64,000 bases of DNA. Source: Xiphias gladius (taxonomy: Eukaryota > Chordata > Actinopteri > Istiophoriformes > Xiphiidae). Positions 23,581 to 50,300 of this stretch are shown here, in pieces; the stretch's first letter is position 1, and every line of letters starts with the position of its first letter. The position numbers were made by a program, and so were the translations under genes. The stretch lies in NCBI RefSeq assembly GCF_016859285.1, contig NC_053417.1, positions 19,404,706-19,468,705 of the forward strand. Direction: 5' to 3'. Below the pieces are notes generated by a model, which saw only the letters and a list, made by a program, of their open reading frames with translations, ran no database searches and was not told the DNA's origin.

Positions 23581-24753
23581 TTTATTTAGAAAAAAATCAT
23601 TGCGCATCATTTTATCTTAATCACACAATGCAGGCTATCAGCACGTAAGGATGCATGTGCAGAATTGATACTGGACTTGCTAGAAAGGCAGACACATGGT
23701 ATAGTGGCTGTACAAAAAAGGTCATGTTTCAAAAACACACAGGCACTGCCATTCTCCTTGGATGACTGAAACCGATTACAGTACATGAAGGAGCTATGAG
23801 TATTATACATTATAGAACATCAAGGGCTATCCCACTTCTTAGAGTCTTTCATCTGTCATGTAATAAACATGTATGATACAATAGATCCCTTTTCGGGTGA
23901 GTTTTGCGTTTGTTGATGTACTGAGGAGAGAAAGGAGGATCCAGCAGCAGTCAGCATCCTTCGCCCAACCTCTGCCACATCTCCACCATGTGGCAAGTGC
24001 CCGTAGCTGCAGGTCGGGTGGTGACATTGTATTGCAATAAAGTCCGTAACGGAGTAAAGTCCTGTTGCCATTGAGTGCTGCTGAGCTAGTCCAAAGCAGC
24101 ATTCAGTAACAAGCGAGTCATCTCCAGAGTTCTGTTTGTCCGTGTGTGAACTCAGAAGACAGAGGAGTGAAATACGAAGAAAGAGGGAGAATTCACACAA
24201 GTTAAAACTGAGCTTTTAGCCTATGTTTGGCTACTTAATGCAGTCTTAATACCACTGAGGTATTCACTGAGACTTAACAGTGACCAAGGCAGATGAGGGA
24301 AGGTAGAGCAACAAAGAAGGAGGTCTAAGAAAAGCAGCATAGTGCAGGCCAACCCCAGTCAAAGTGTATATGAAGTATATTACAGATTAAAACAAAACGT
24401 TAAAGAAAATGAACAATTGTTCCAGACTATTGGTAAGGAGAACCAACAGTTAAAATAACATTTAAATTAGAGTTCAGGTCCAATAAAAAGATTAGACACT
24501 ACATCCTTTGGCCAAAAAAAAAAAAAAACTTGAGTGATTGCCTCAGTAAGACAAATTATTATCTGTATTGTTTGTATGTGTATGTACAGGCCATGTGCGT
24601 AAGATATGCTGACACATAATGAATATAAACATATACATGCCACCCTTACAGACCAGAAGAGGGTGTGAGAGAATAGAAAACTACTGATAATAAGCAATCA
24701 AAGGCTGGGTGAAGAGAAGAGTCTAGTTCGTTTATCGTTCTCCTCCAGGCAAA
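23581..24753 (-). other. Probable qrich1 3' UTR
   Basis: A minus-strand AATAAA (TTTATT at 23581-23586) lies about 1.17 kb after the stop. No coding sequence is seen between them. Confidence 0.45.
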
Positions 24754-30020
<5,267 letters not shown>

Positions 30021-30699
30021 TGCTGCTGACAGTTTCCTCCTCTGTAGTGAAAACCTGTGTAAACCGTGAATTTATATAGGATTGGTTTAAAATAGCGCTA
30101 GGCTCATGTGCAGCTATAACATCATCAACACGGAATCCCCATGAGTCACTTTTGAGTAGCCAGATCAAAACAAAAGACAAATGCATGGCGTTTGAATTAA
30201 AAATAAACGGTCAAAAAAGATGACATCAGTTGAAACTCCAGAGTGTTTACAGACTGACCTACAGCTCACTGTCCAGTGGCAACACTTGCAGATGGTAATA
30301 CGAAAGGGTTAATTCTAGATGCGTGTATACGAGCTGGGACAAAAGCGCGGTCACTTTCCAAATCCAATGCAGTATTCAAAGTGGTGATGGAAAGTGCTGC
30401 ATAATGAAAACACGCCACTTTTACACTACAACGAAGTTACCATAGCGTGTATGGTTCAATAGCTCTATAAGGGCTAATCTAACAGCTGATTACACAACAC
30501 GCTAGGTTAGCCAGGTGAACGGCTAACTAGCCGCGTGTTGTTTGCAAATGAGATCCCACCACAGCTGTGTATGGTAAAGTGTAATAATGTCATCATGTCC
30601 GTAAGGGAGAACATTTTAACTTCGTAGCACATTGTAAATAAACAGCAAGCAAGGGAAGCCGGGGTAACCCTCCCGTGTCGGTAACGTTAAGCCGACTGT

Positions 30700-31000
30700 A
30701 TTTTGTGTTATCTCCGCTGCTAGCAGGCTAACGTTAGCAGGCGCGTTAGCTACCTCTCTTCCTCAACCGGGCCGAGGATCGAGCCGCCCACAAGCGCTTC
30801 TCTGCCCTCGAAACTTCGCTCCTCTTCCAACCAGCAGGGAAGCGAAGTGCTATTGGTGTTCTTTTTGGCTGGTTTATTCTTTATTTTTCGTGATTTTCGT
30901 TAGATGGCTAGCTGTAGTTTTTCTTTTTCTTAACCACTCATATTTCGCTGGGCGCCATCTTACAGCGGTACCCTCCGACCAATGAGAAAACGATTTGTAA
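30700..31000 (-). promoter_or_regulatory. Candidate qrich1 promoter and leader exon
   Basis: GC-rich sequence precedes the coding start by about 700 nt. A minus-strand donor (GAAGAGAG|GTAGCT, near 30,755) could end a non-coding first exon, joined to the acceptor near 30,043. TAAGATGGCGCC (complement of 30,951-30,962) resembles a YY1 site, often found just downstream of transcription starts. A CCAAT box lies on the + strand at about 30,979. Confidence 0.55.
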
Positions 31001-31439
31001 CTCCGTCGTGCTATCGCAGTATTTCCCTCGCATGATATCGCGTGAAATGAAGCTTATCGGGTAGTCTGTTAAAGGCGACACACACAGACAAACTGCCAGA
31101 AAAGATCCGGTAGATGTGAGTCCACCTTAAAAGCCAGTTATGCCAGACAGACGCTCCTAGTGGTTCACTGGCTCCCGAATCTTTTAAGGTGGTCCCAAAG
31201 AGATGCGCTGAATATTTGGGTGGTGCTCAGGAAGCTCTGGGCAGCTGAGGGTTAATTCCCACGCACTACACCTCAGCGTGGTCTGCATCTGCCTCACCGG
31301 TTCATGTTATGGGCCAAATATCTGCTTGAGTATCTCTTTTAACTTTATCTTGCTTATTGGAGAAAAGAAGAGGAAATTGCTTGTCTTTCCATGGCTGGAT
31401 TAGCCCCTATTGTTTCCCCAGTTACCCAGCAACCGACCA

Positions 31440-31800
31440 GTACTGAAGAACTTAAATAATTAATTGATTTACTGAGTAGTCGACTGACAGTAAATTAATT
31501 GGCAACAATTTTGGTAATTAATTGTTTAGGTAAAAATATCAAATCACTGCTACCACCTTCTCAAATGTGAATATTTGCAATTTTTCCAAAATTCCATGAG
31601 AGTAAACTGAACATTCTTGTGTTTTTAACTGCTGGACTAATAATATTATTAATAATAATAATAATAATAATTTTGAATACATTCCCTTTGGCTTCAGGGA
31701 ATAATGATGGGTGTTTTCCCACTAATTTCTGACCTTTCATACACTCAAGAAAAAATTCAATTATTAAAGACAAGAATTGCCAGATGTTTTGAAAAAGAAA
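31440..31800. repeat. Eroded foldback MITE relative
   Basis: TTAATTGATTTACTGAGTAG, GACTGACAGTAAATTAATTG and a later (TAA)n tract match the pattern of the fish family seen at 42,114. Borders are approximate. Confidence 0.45.
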
Positions 31801-31877
31801 ATAACTCTTGGTTGTAGCCTTACAGTTCTGCTGACTGAATGTATATATACGAACATATACATATATATACACATATA

Positions 31878-33472
31878 CAGCTCTGGAAACTGCAATTTTT
31901 TTCTGAAAACAGCATCTCTACATGTATGACAGCCACTCTATTCCACTGTCTGTTGAATTGCAACAGAAGCACACCTCATTCTACTTAATGAGGTACTGAC
32001 TAGGTGATCGCCTGAACCAAAACCACTGCTGTGGTCATCACTATCCACTTGCAATAGGACCAGCTGGACGGCAAAAACAGTGCTAGTAGTACCGCAAAAG
32101 TAATTGGAATCAAAAAAAATAACTATTGACCATGCCAAAAGAAAAGTTGAAAACAAAAGTTTTGAGTGAGGAAAAGAAGGGTTCAATTCTGGCTTTACTG
32201 GCAGATGGATACAGTGAGCATCAGCTTGCTTCCATCCTTTAAATTTCTAAGACGATGGTTCATAAAAACAAGGTCAAGCAGCAGACATTGGGCACAACAA
32301 AGTTACCGACCGGCAGAGAGCGAAAATGACTCTCCACTGACCGGGATGACCGTCAACTCATTCGAATGTAACTCAGCAAACGTTGGATGACATCAAGTGA
32401 CCTACAAAAAGAATGGCAAATGGCAGCTGGGGTGAAGTGAATGGCGGGAACGGTTCGAAACAGGCTCCTAGGGGCAGGGCTCAAGTCGTGTAAAGCTAGA
32501 AATAAAGCCCTTCATTAATCAGAAGCAAAGAAGAGCCAGGATGAGGTTTGCAAAACACCATAAGGATTGGACTATAGAGGACTGGAGTCAGGTCATCTTC
32601 TCGGATGAGTCATATTTTCAGCTTTGCCCAACGCCTGGTCATCTAATGGTTAGATGGATACCTGTAAAGGCCTACAAACCACAGTGTCTCGCACCCACTG
32701 TGAAATTTGGTGGAGGATCGGTGATGATCTGGGGGTGCTTCAGCAGGGATGGAATCGGGCAGACGTGTCTTTGCGAAGGACGCATGAATCAAGCCACGTA
32801 CAAGGTTATCCTGGAAGAAAACTTGCTTCCTTCCGCTGTGAAAATGTTCCCCAACTCTGAGGATTGTTTTTTTTCCAGCAGGACAATGCTCCATAATACA
32901 CAGCTAGTTCAATCAACGTGTGGATGAAGGACCACCAGATCGAGACCCTGTCATGGCCAGCCCAATCTCCAGACCTGAAACCCGTTGAAAACCTCTGGAA
33001 TGTGATCAAGAGGATGATGGATGGTCACAAGCCATCAAACAAAGCTGAGCTACTTGAATTTTTGCACCAGGAGTAGCATAAAGTCACCCAACAGCAAGGT
33101 GAAAGACTGGTGGAGAGCATGTCAAGACGCATGAAAGCCGTTATTGAAAATCAGGGTTATTCAACCAAATATTGAGTTCTGAACTGTTCCTTAGTTGAAA
33201 CATTAGTATTGTGTTGTTTAAAAATGAAAATGAACTTATTTTCGTCACATTATTTGAGGTCTGGAAACACTGCATCTTTTTTGTTATTTTGACCATTTGT
33301 CATTTGATGCAAATAAATGCTCTAAAGGACAATATTTTTATTTGGGAGAAATATTGTCAGTAGTTTATAGAGTAAAACAAAAAATGTTCATTTTACTCAA
33401 ACACATACCTATAAATAGTAAAATCAGAGAAACTGATAATGTGCAGTGGTCTCTTATTTTTTTCCAGTTGTG
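31878..33472 (+). mobile_element. Tc1-like DNA transposon, near full length, disabled
   Basis: Imperfect terminal inverted repeats are visible: CAGCTCTGGAAACTGCAATT at the left, and a right end whose complement begins CACAACTGGAAAAAAATAAG and runs into AGACCACTGCA. TA dinucleotides flank both (31876-31877 and 33473-33474), the usual Tc1/mariner target duplication. The length, about 1.6 kb, is typical. It sits between qrich1 and qars1. An insertion in this gap could bring regulatory sequence, but nothing shows that it does. Confidence 0.85.
32132..33175 (+). pseudogene. Broken Tc1-like transposase
   Basis: ATG at 32,132 opens MPKEKLKTKVLSEEKKGSIL, the N-terminal helix-turn-helix region of the DNA-binding domain. 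A TAA stop follows within about 40 codons. The catalytic part is open at 32,541-32,927: DWSQVIFSDESYF carries the second-Asp region, FGGGSVMIWGCFSRDG follows, and then a frameshift before the QDNAP-type block (CAGGACAATGCTCC at about 32,879). The pieces after that (NVIKRMM) sit in another frame. At least one stop and two frame breaks mean no active enzyme is made. Confidence 0.85.
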
Positions 33473-33699
33473 TATGTATGTCTGTATGTATATATGTATA
33501 TATATGTGTTTGTATGTATATACACACACACACACACATACACATGCATGACCTAACCTCTGCAGTTAGGTCATCATATACACATTAACAATTATGGTCA
33601 TCCCGACAAATTAGGTAGGAACATTTTTGATATTCATATATTCATATTCATGAGTTTATCCTGCTTCAGGTTATTAACACAAACACTGTAGTTTAAGTA

Positions 33700-34252
33700 T
33701 TATTTATTCTTGTCTCCTGTCAAAAAGGACACATGTGCACCCCTCTGAGTCTTGGTGGTTTTGCACTGGCCCACCACTTTTGTAAGAAAGTCATTTATGG
33801 CATTTGAGAGCATCTCCTCTGTGTAACACCAGCTTAGAGCCAATATGAAACATACATACATGAGGTCATTGTTGAACAGTAATCCAGGTTGCATACACTC
33901 AACAAAGAAGAGGAAACATAAGTGAATATTATTGCAGCAGATCCAAAAAAAAAAAAAAAAAAATTCAAGAAGACTCCGACACTGACTGGCTCAGCTTGAG
34001 ATTGATCAAAGTGTTACTATATTAATTTTGATGAAGAAATCCCAGCCAAAAACCCGTTTCAGTGAGACCGATCCATGCACGAGAACTGCAGATCAGAAAT
34101 ATGAACATTAATTATTACAGTATCTGACTTGAGTCAATCTCAGCCTAAGCAGCCTGCGCCCTCGCTGATATTACACATTAAGTGATGCAGACAATTTAGG
34201 CATGTAACTGGAGGCTCATGGGAAGCAGGATGTGCAGCTTGATCTCAGTCAA
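33700..34252 (-). other. Probable qars1 3' UTR
   Basis: A minus-strand AATAAA (TTTATT at 33703-33708) lies about 550 nt after the stop. The stretch between is non-coding apart from a short chance frame. Confidence 0.45.
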
Positions 34253-43188
<8,936 letters not shown>

Positions 43189-43881
43189 CTTTCCACCCTA
43201 TTCACTAGCTAGTCCGGAGCCTAGCAGACACGCCACCGCCGTGCACGACTTTTCTTCTCGGAGAGGGAACGAGAGGCAACTTCCTGTACACCTCAAAGAA
43301 AAAAAAAATACAAAAATATTAACCAATAGGACAAGGCAGACACGGATGGTATTAACCAATAGTGAATGAGCTTTATTTGAAGTTACCGCCTACTACCAGC
43401 GATGGAGCAAATCAGCGGTTGTGTTGACATCAGTGAGGGAGGGGTTACCGGAATCTGTGTAATGTTGCATCAGATTTACATTTAGTAATTTCGGACAATT
43501 ATTAATATGAGTTTAGTACCATAATTACTTTTTTTTTTTTAAAAAACATTAGATTATGTTTTAAATGAAAAGTGTCCAAAACTTAGCACTTTTCGAGGAC
43601 TTTCCCCTTAAAATATATGCGTCTTTCCAACGCAGTGTAAGGTCTTTGTTGTCCATCTTTAACTGGTCGCTAAAAAAAACTCCGCGAAAGTTTATACCTT
43701 GGCTGCTGCCAGCGTAAAGTGTACAATGAAGTTGTATCTCCCTGTAAAATCACTTTACATGAATGCTTAGGGTTTGCGTTACGCTACCACATGCCTTGAA
43801 TCACATTACGATGCGTTTTATAACACCAGGACACTGTGGTAGGTCAGTATACGTTTGTTAACTGTTAGCATCAGTAGAGTT
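43189..43881. promoter_or_regulatory. Shared promoter region qars1 / ogg1
   Basis: The two start codons are divergent and about 690 bp apart. CCAAT boxes occur twice in the same short context (AACCAATAG at about 43,321 and 43,353). CpGs cluster next to qars1. No TATA box stands out. NF-Y binding and shared use are inferences. Confidence 0.5.
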
Positions 43882-46429
43882 ATGGCCAAACATGCAGTGC
43901 TGTCATCAGGGGCAAAAATGTGGAGATCTCTGTCCTGTGCAAAGTCAGAGCTGCGTCTGGATCTCACTCTTGCCTGTGGACAATCTTTCCGGTAGGTCGA
44001 GCAGACTCAGATAGCCTTTGAACAACATATGCAACAAGAGCGCTGCAGATCAGAGTTCAGATCTGATCCCTGTGTTTTTGCATTAACATATATCTCAACC
44101 CACAGATGGAGAGAAACCGCCGAGGGCCACTGGACCGGAGTGATGGGAGGACGAGTGTGGACTCTGACTCAGACAGATGACACCCTGTGGTACCACGTTT
44201 ATAAAAACCAAGACGGGCAGAAGTGGGGAAGTGACAGGAAGAGGAGAGCTGGTATTATCCCCCAGGAGGAACACAAGTCCGAGAAGAGATTCAAAGGGGC
44301 TTTGAAGAAGGAAGAGGAGGAGTTAGTGGCTGTGACTTTAGTGCAGGACACTGAGGAGGAAGAAGAGATGCTGAGAGGTTACTTCCAGCTGAATGTTAGG
44401 CTGGGGGAGCTGTACAGAGAATGGGGAGCAGCAGACCCCCACTTCAAGCAAATTGCAGACATCTTCACCGGTCAGTGCGTGTGTGTTTGTGTATTCATGA
44501 TATCACTGATTATAACGCATTAGGTAATGGCTGAGTCAGCATTCGTTGTATGAAATGTGTCTCAAATATACAGTTTGGTCTTTTTCAGGTGTGCGAATGC
44601 TGCGCCAGGACCCAACTGAATGCCTGTTTTCCTTCATTTGCACCTCCAACAACCACATTTCTCGTATCCAGGGCATGGTGGAGAGACTGTGTCAGGCTCT
44701 GGGTACCCCACTGTGCCAGCTGGAGCAAACCTCTTACTATGACTTTCCTTCCTTGACTGCACTTGCAGGTGTTCTATTTTTTCCCCACAGACTCTAAACC
44801 ACTGTTTATAATCTTATCAAGAAAACTCGTTGATGTGCTGCAGTGTTTACAACTGTGCCTGGGCCCTGGGTCCCTTTAGACACCAGTGATATAACTAGTC
44901 ACTTCACTTTTGCTATATTGTTAGTGGTTCAGTTGTAGAAACCCCAACCAGCAGGCCTTGATTTGTTTCGTCGCCACTGCAACAAAATTTTCAACCTCAG
45001 TCATGTTGCAGAATAGACAGAAATATCCTCACAACCATCGTCTATCATTGACGGTTCAGTGGTGCAAATCTACATTTGACATTGGTTTAACTATTATTCT
45101 ATGGCTGTTGCTGCCATAACCCAATAGACAATCACTGATACCAAATACACACACAGTGTGATTACAAATAGGTGCAAAACGAAAGTAAATCACACCTGCA
45201 ATACACAGAAACACCCAGCCACATGCATGTCTGGATTATATGTTTATCAGTCATGTTATATGAGTTCTCTGGGCCAAAGTGTCTATTCAGGCAATGATGG
45301 ACCTTTTAACCATTTTTACACCATATGTAGGTTTGTTGTTATAACAACATACCAACGTATCATGGTATAATGAGAAAAGTTATGTAATAAGAGTAAAGTA
45401 TTCAAATGGAGTCATCTTGAGTAACTTTGTGAGGGGCTAGTTGTTGAAATGCTCATATCCAATAAAAATAGTGCCTCTGTAAAAGTAACACATTTTAAAG
45501 CAGAAAAGGCTCATACTTATCACTATTGTATATTTTCTGCGTTATAATTGGCAGACAGCAGCGTAGAGGCATGTCTCAGGGATCTTGGTTTTGGATACAG
45601 GGCTCGGTTCCTGCAGCAGAGTGCGAAGCAGATTCTGGACACCCATGGGCTCCAGTGGCTTGAAGGTCTACGCAGTGTCCCATATCTGCAGGCCCGTGAT
45701 GCTCTGCGTACACTCCCTGGTGTGGGCACCAAGGTACAGCAGCCTCTTGTGTTTTTCTAAAATTAGGTGAACTTGTAGGAACAGTAATAAAGGCTTTGTG
45801 TCATCCTGTAGGTGGCAGACTGTGTATGTCTGATGTCCCTCGATAAGGCAGAGGCCGTGCCCATTGACACACATGTGTGGCAGATTGCTAAGCGTGACTA
45901 CAAATATGCTGCTAGCAACAGACAGAAGAGCATCACAGATAAACTTCACCGAGACATTGGTTGGTATTCACACATCTCAGTTCTTTCAAGTTGTTGTAAA
46001 CATTGAATACTTATCTGTAATTCTTAACACAATGCCCAATGTTATATTTCTATACAGGCGATTTTTTCAGAAAACTGTGGGGTCCTTATGCTGGTTGGGC
46101 ACAGTCAGTGAGTGTTATTTTAGCATTCAGTAACCGCTGGTCAGTTTCTGTTATGTCTCCTTACACTCTCTCTATCTGCTATAACCACAGAGTGTCTCTC
46201 TCTGTTCTAGGTGCTGTTCTGTGCCGACCTCAAGAAGTTCCAAAAGCTAAAAGAAGTCCCACGTCTGATGCAGCCGAAAAAGGAGGAAGACGATGAAGAT
46301 GAAATCCAGTTGGCATGCAAGAAAACGAAAATTAAGACGGAAGAAAATGGTACTGTGAAGCACACGAAAACCAAGTCAGCATGCCACAAGAAAGCGAAGA
46401 TGTCTGTCAAGAATGAGAAGGTGGTATGA
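43882..46429 (+). CDS. ogg1: 8-oxoguanine DNA glycosylase
   Basis: Exons are 43882-43991, 44106-44470, 44589-44768, 45555-45733, 45812-45959, 46058-46107 and 46211-46429. Phases agree and give 416 aa. OGG1 removes 8-oxoguanine paired with C and nicks by beta-elimination in base-excision repair. The helix-hairpin-helix GPD region is intact: LPGVGTK with catalytic K278, and VPIDTHVW with D297. The 19-residue spacing equals that of human K249/D268. [23 protein letters not shown] and [13 protein letters not shown] are family hallmarks. It is longer than human OGG1 (345 aa) because of a charged insert in exon 2 (KRRAG...KKEEEE) and a Lys-rich tail with nuclear-signal character. The tail also holds IKTE and VKNE, which fit the SUMO motif. 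It is head to head with qars1. Confidence 0.95.
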
Positions 46430-48225
46430 GGTAAACAAAATTCTTACATCAGGATTCACATCAGATTACAAAAACATACTTTGTTACTTCAGCTTCATTT
46501 GAAAACCCAGCGAAATGCAAACTATAGGAGTTTTATTTGTCAGGAAAACATAGTATAAAATTGATGACTGTAAAGCGATCCTCAGGTGTTCTGTTTTCAT
46601 GTGTTTTTATACTTTACTGCAACCCCTCCTATGTCTACTTCCCCATGAGTTCATCATTACAAATGCAGCACACTGTTGTTTTTTACAGTAAAAAAAAACA
46701 AAACATTATGTGCTTTTTTTTTTATAGTGCATGTATTTTGAGTGAAAATGTCCATATTAGCAACGTCATCAACACAGAGGTACCCTCAAGCCCAGTAAAA
46801 CGATCAGACACATTTCTACTAAATGTTGCCAGAAGTTGCCCCTAGGTGGCAGTGTGTATTGGAATATCTCGCTCTGCAAGATAATATCACATAGTGGGCC
46901 ATTTGCTTCAGCCTGTTTTTTTTTGTTTGTTTTTTTTTAAATTTTGAGAACGAACTGCACTGTTTCCCAGGGTGAATATTTTTTTTGTCAAGCCCCCAGG
47001 TTCCTATTACACCATGCACGAACATGCCTTGGCAAATGTTGTGCTTGTCCGAAAAGGTCATACAATGCCAAAATAGTGTTTGTTCTTTGAATTCTCTGCA
47101 TTAAAATAGCATATCTGTCTGTTGGATCATAAAAAAGCTGTCTGGCTGGGCGGCTGTGAAGTGCCATGGTGTCTGTATGTGTATCTATAGGCATTAGTTG
47201 ACTGTGTCAGCTGGTCTTTTTATAGCAGGGATTGCAGTTATCTGCTGTCACTGCTTGGGGCCAGTGTGACTGTCTCTGGTGACAACATGGACATGTCTCT
47301 TTATGGCAATGACCGAGCAATATTTTGGTTTGTTTCAAATATATGGAAAGAAATTATTTTGAAAAGTGGCAAAGGCAAACATGACTATCAAGTCTCGTTC
47401 TTGCTCAATTGGAGAAATATTTTCATAGATGTATTCTTAAATGAGCAGGTGCATCATACATGTAGTTTTGTCGCATCCGCGTGTCTGTATGTGCATGTCT
47501 TATACCAATGCAAGTGTTTGTTTTATTTGTGGAAGAGAGTGCAGCCATGTGAGTTAATGAATATGTGAGTCAGCTTTCATCCCAAATCCAGCTGGACAAA
47601 AGCTGAGGTCGAGCTTTAAGGCAGAGTCACGCTGAAGAAGAAAAAATAGGTAATAATAATGTTTTTTTTAAAAAGAGTTGAGAGAACAGGAAAATTATTT
47701 TTTTTAAAAAGGAGAATGGAATAGGTGAAAGTGTGCTTGAGGTGGGGACATGAATTTTTAAAGAAGAAGCCATGTGTGCACACAAGCTGACACACAAAGA
47801 CTAAAACAACACAACAGTGGTCTGTGGATTATGTAAGAGGTGGGTCACAGCTTGTGTTATGCTATCGGGAATTGTTCAGTTGAGAGGACATCTCTCAACG
47901 CGCCTTCTTTCTCTAAGAGGCTCTCCTACAGGCACCAGGGGGCGCCACTTTTGGCGCTCCAAAGGGGAAAGGCCACTGTGTATTTCCAGATGTGCAGCAG
48001 CTAGATTGTATTTGTTCTGCCTTTGGTTGACAGCATGTGAGACGAGGTTTTGTGGTAGTTGAGTCTGTGAGATGTGGGGACCTGTGATGTCAATCGTGCG
48101 TGTGTGTATATGCTCATGGATAAAATAACCAGATGGGAGTGTCTGTATTGGGCTGATGCAGTTAACTAAATACGTGGCAAATCAAGATACTTCATCACAC
48201 TGATGCCGAAATGCCAAAATCCAGT
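46430..48225. other. Intergenic, downstream of ogg1
   Basis: The start presumably holds the ogg1 3' UTR, but no convincing AATAAA was found. The rest is AT-rich with short poly(T) runs. No gene or named repeat is seen. Confidence 0.5.
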
Positions 48226-48614
48226 ACACTCAGTTGGCAGTTTATTAGGAACAGCCAGCTAAAATGAATTCAGTCTTATACAACTCTCCTGCAATACCTC
48301 CTCCCTTCATGATTATAATGTTCAGTTGTTATTGAAACTGTGTTAAAGAAGTGTTGATACAACTGTAGGATCATCTTTAAGATCCTTTTGGAGGATGTAC
48401 TGTAGTTTGAGGTGCAGGTGAACTGCATTGCGTTATGTTGACAGGTGTTCCTATTATTTTAAATGATCAAACAGTTGAATCACCACATCTTAAACCCAGT
48501 TTCGACAAAAACTGAACATTAAAACCTTCATGAAGGGCAGATTTGTTGAACAACTGTTGTATTACACTGCACAAGTTTTAGCTAGGTGTTCCTAATGAAT
48601 TGACAGCTGAGTGT
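48226..48614. mobile_element. MITE with CACTCAGTTGGCAGTTTATTAGGAAC ends
   Basis: The left end ACACTCAGTTGGCAGTTTATT and AGGAACA are mirrored by a right end whose complement reads ACACTCAGCTGTCAATTCATT and AGGAACA. TIRs are about 28 bp, TA-flanked and non-coding. The ends match a well-known fish Tc1-like group, so this is probably an internally deleted, non-autonomous copy. Confidence 0.75.
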
Positions 48615-50076
48615 ATATAGCCATAAAGTAGCCCTGCTCATTGATTTGCAACATTGCCTGTAGTGGCCTAATACAGCCAGAGATAAAGAAGTGATAGCTG
48701 CCACTGCATAAATGGTATAGATTACAGTAAAGCCTGGTAATATTCTCTATTTGGTTAGTGCAATTCTAGCAGATACTGTACTGTATATTGTTTTGTTTTG
48801 ATATCTGAGGTGCTTCACTGGAATAGATAATTGGGAATAGCTATACAGTTAATCTACAGTGTATATACAGTTATGTAAAATATAGGAATATGTGTACAGG
48901 AATGCAATATACATCGATGTATGTAATAGTAATAATAATAATAAAGAAAATTCAGTTATGTTTGTCAATTGAAAGGGTAAATCTCTGAGGGTTGACAAGT
49001 TTATATTTTTTCACAGTATAATCATGTTTCCCTTTATGTCAAAGCTAATCATATTTGTCAAAGGGATAAACTTAAAGGGAAAAATATTATAATTATTATA
49101 TAATAGTAATTATTATTGCTATTATTATCAATTTATTTAAAAAAACGTATTCATTTTTTTTTTATATCTGTGCTGTGTAGGTTTCTTTCTGTTGTGAGCC
49201 CAAAAATGGTCTCCCTACACATCCCCACTTTGTCTGCTACTTAAAATGATGGATGTTATTATTCCTGAATAGTAGCAGATGTATTATATAACCGTATCTG
49301 ATACAATACCTAAGATGGATCAGATTTAAAGAGAGTTGTGTTGATTCATCTTAGATGTGGTGAAAACCCAGTGCTGCTGGAGACAGCTGTGGGGGAGCCT
49401 GACAGACCGGGGAAGCAGTCCCCACATGGAAGTCTGTCTTTGGGGCCCGGAGTTGGGGAGATTATTCTTTGGTGTCTAGACAACCATAGGGTGAAGGGAA
49501 AGCCACAGAGAAAAAGACTGCGAGCACAGAGCTGGCAGAGGTATTTTAGATTTTAAGCTTTTTTGACTTGTATGTGTGCGGATGGATGTCAGCATATGCA
49601 GGGCTTAATGAAAGAGGCTTATTTTGTGAAGAAAATTAATACTTTCTACCAACTGATAGAATCTCCGCTTGGCTGGCTGTGATTAAGGTTCAGTGCCTTA
49701 TAGATTGGGTGGGAGAAACAGTTCCGTCTGCTCTGGTGTTAAGTTTCAGAGCCCCTACCAGGATCAATTCAAATAACTAAGTGGAATGTATTTACCACAT
49801 TCCTGGACAAAGATGGTATAGACACACTATCCACAGTATATATGGGCGTGGAATGGCACAAGTTCCATGTGTGGTTTTGGTGTAGGTCAGTGTCAGTGCA
49901 GCTATCTCCTTCCTTTTTAAGAATTTGTTCATTTCGGAAGCTTTAAGTGAGGCTCCCCTCTCACTTTATTTAAAGCCCACTAAAAGTTCCCCGTATGAAT
50001 CAAGAGCTGCCAGTCAAAGGCTGTAGCCTGTTACATGTGAGTTACAGGGTTGACCTGGTTTGGGTGGGACACAGCG
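48615..50076. other. Intergenic, no recognisable feature
   Basis: AT-rich with short (TAA)n and (ATT)n runs near 48,928-48,945 and 49,088-49,130. Open frames here lack support. Confidence 0.5.
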
Positions 50077-50300
50077 GTGGAGAGTAACTAAATACATTTA
50101 CTCAAGTACTGTACTTAAGTGCCAGTTGAGAGGTACTTGGACTTTACTTGAGTATTTCCATTCGATGCTAATTTATATTTCTACTCCACTACATTTCAGA
50201 TGGGAACATTATATTTTTATACTGCACTACAATTATCTGTAGTTACTAGTTACTTTTAAAATTAGGATTTAATATTTTACAGAACTTGCAATAATCTTAT
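50077..50300. repeat. Teleost interspersed repeat (TACTCAAGTACTGTACTTAAGT type)
   Basis: GTGGAGAGTAACTAAATACA, TTTACTCAAGTACTGTACTT and ACTTTACTTGAGTATTTCCA are typical of an abundant percomorph repeat. It may be a partner half of the type at 21,362. Confidence 0.6.

Noticed and set aside
49338-49556. 72-aa frame in the spacer after ogg1
   Set aside because: No family resemblance, no flanking splice partners and no promoter nearby.
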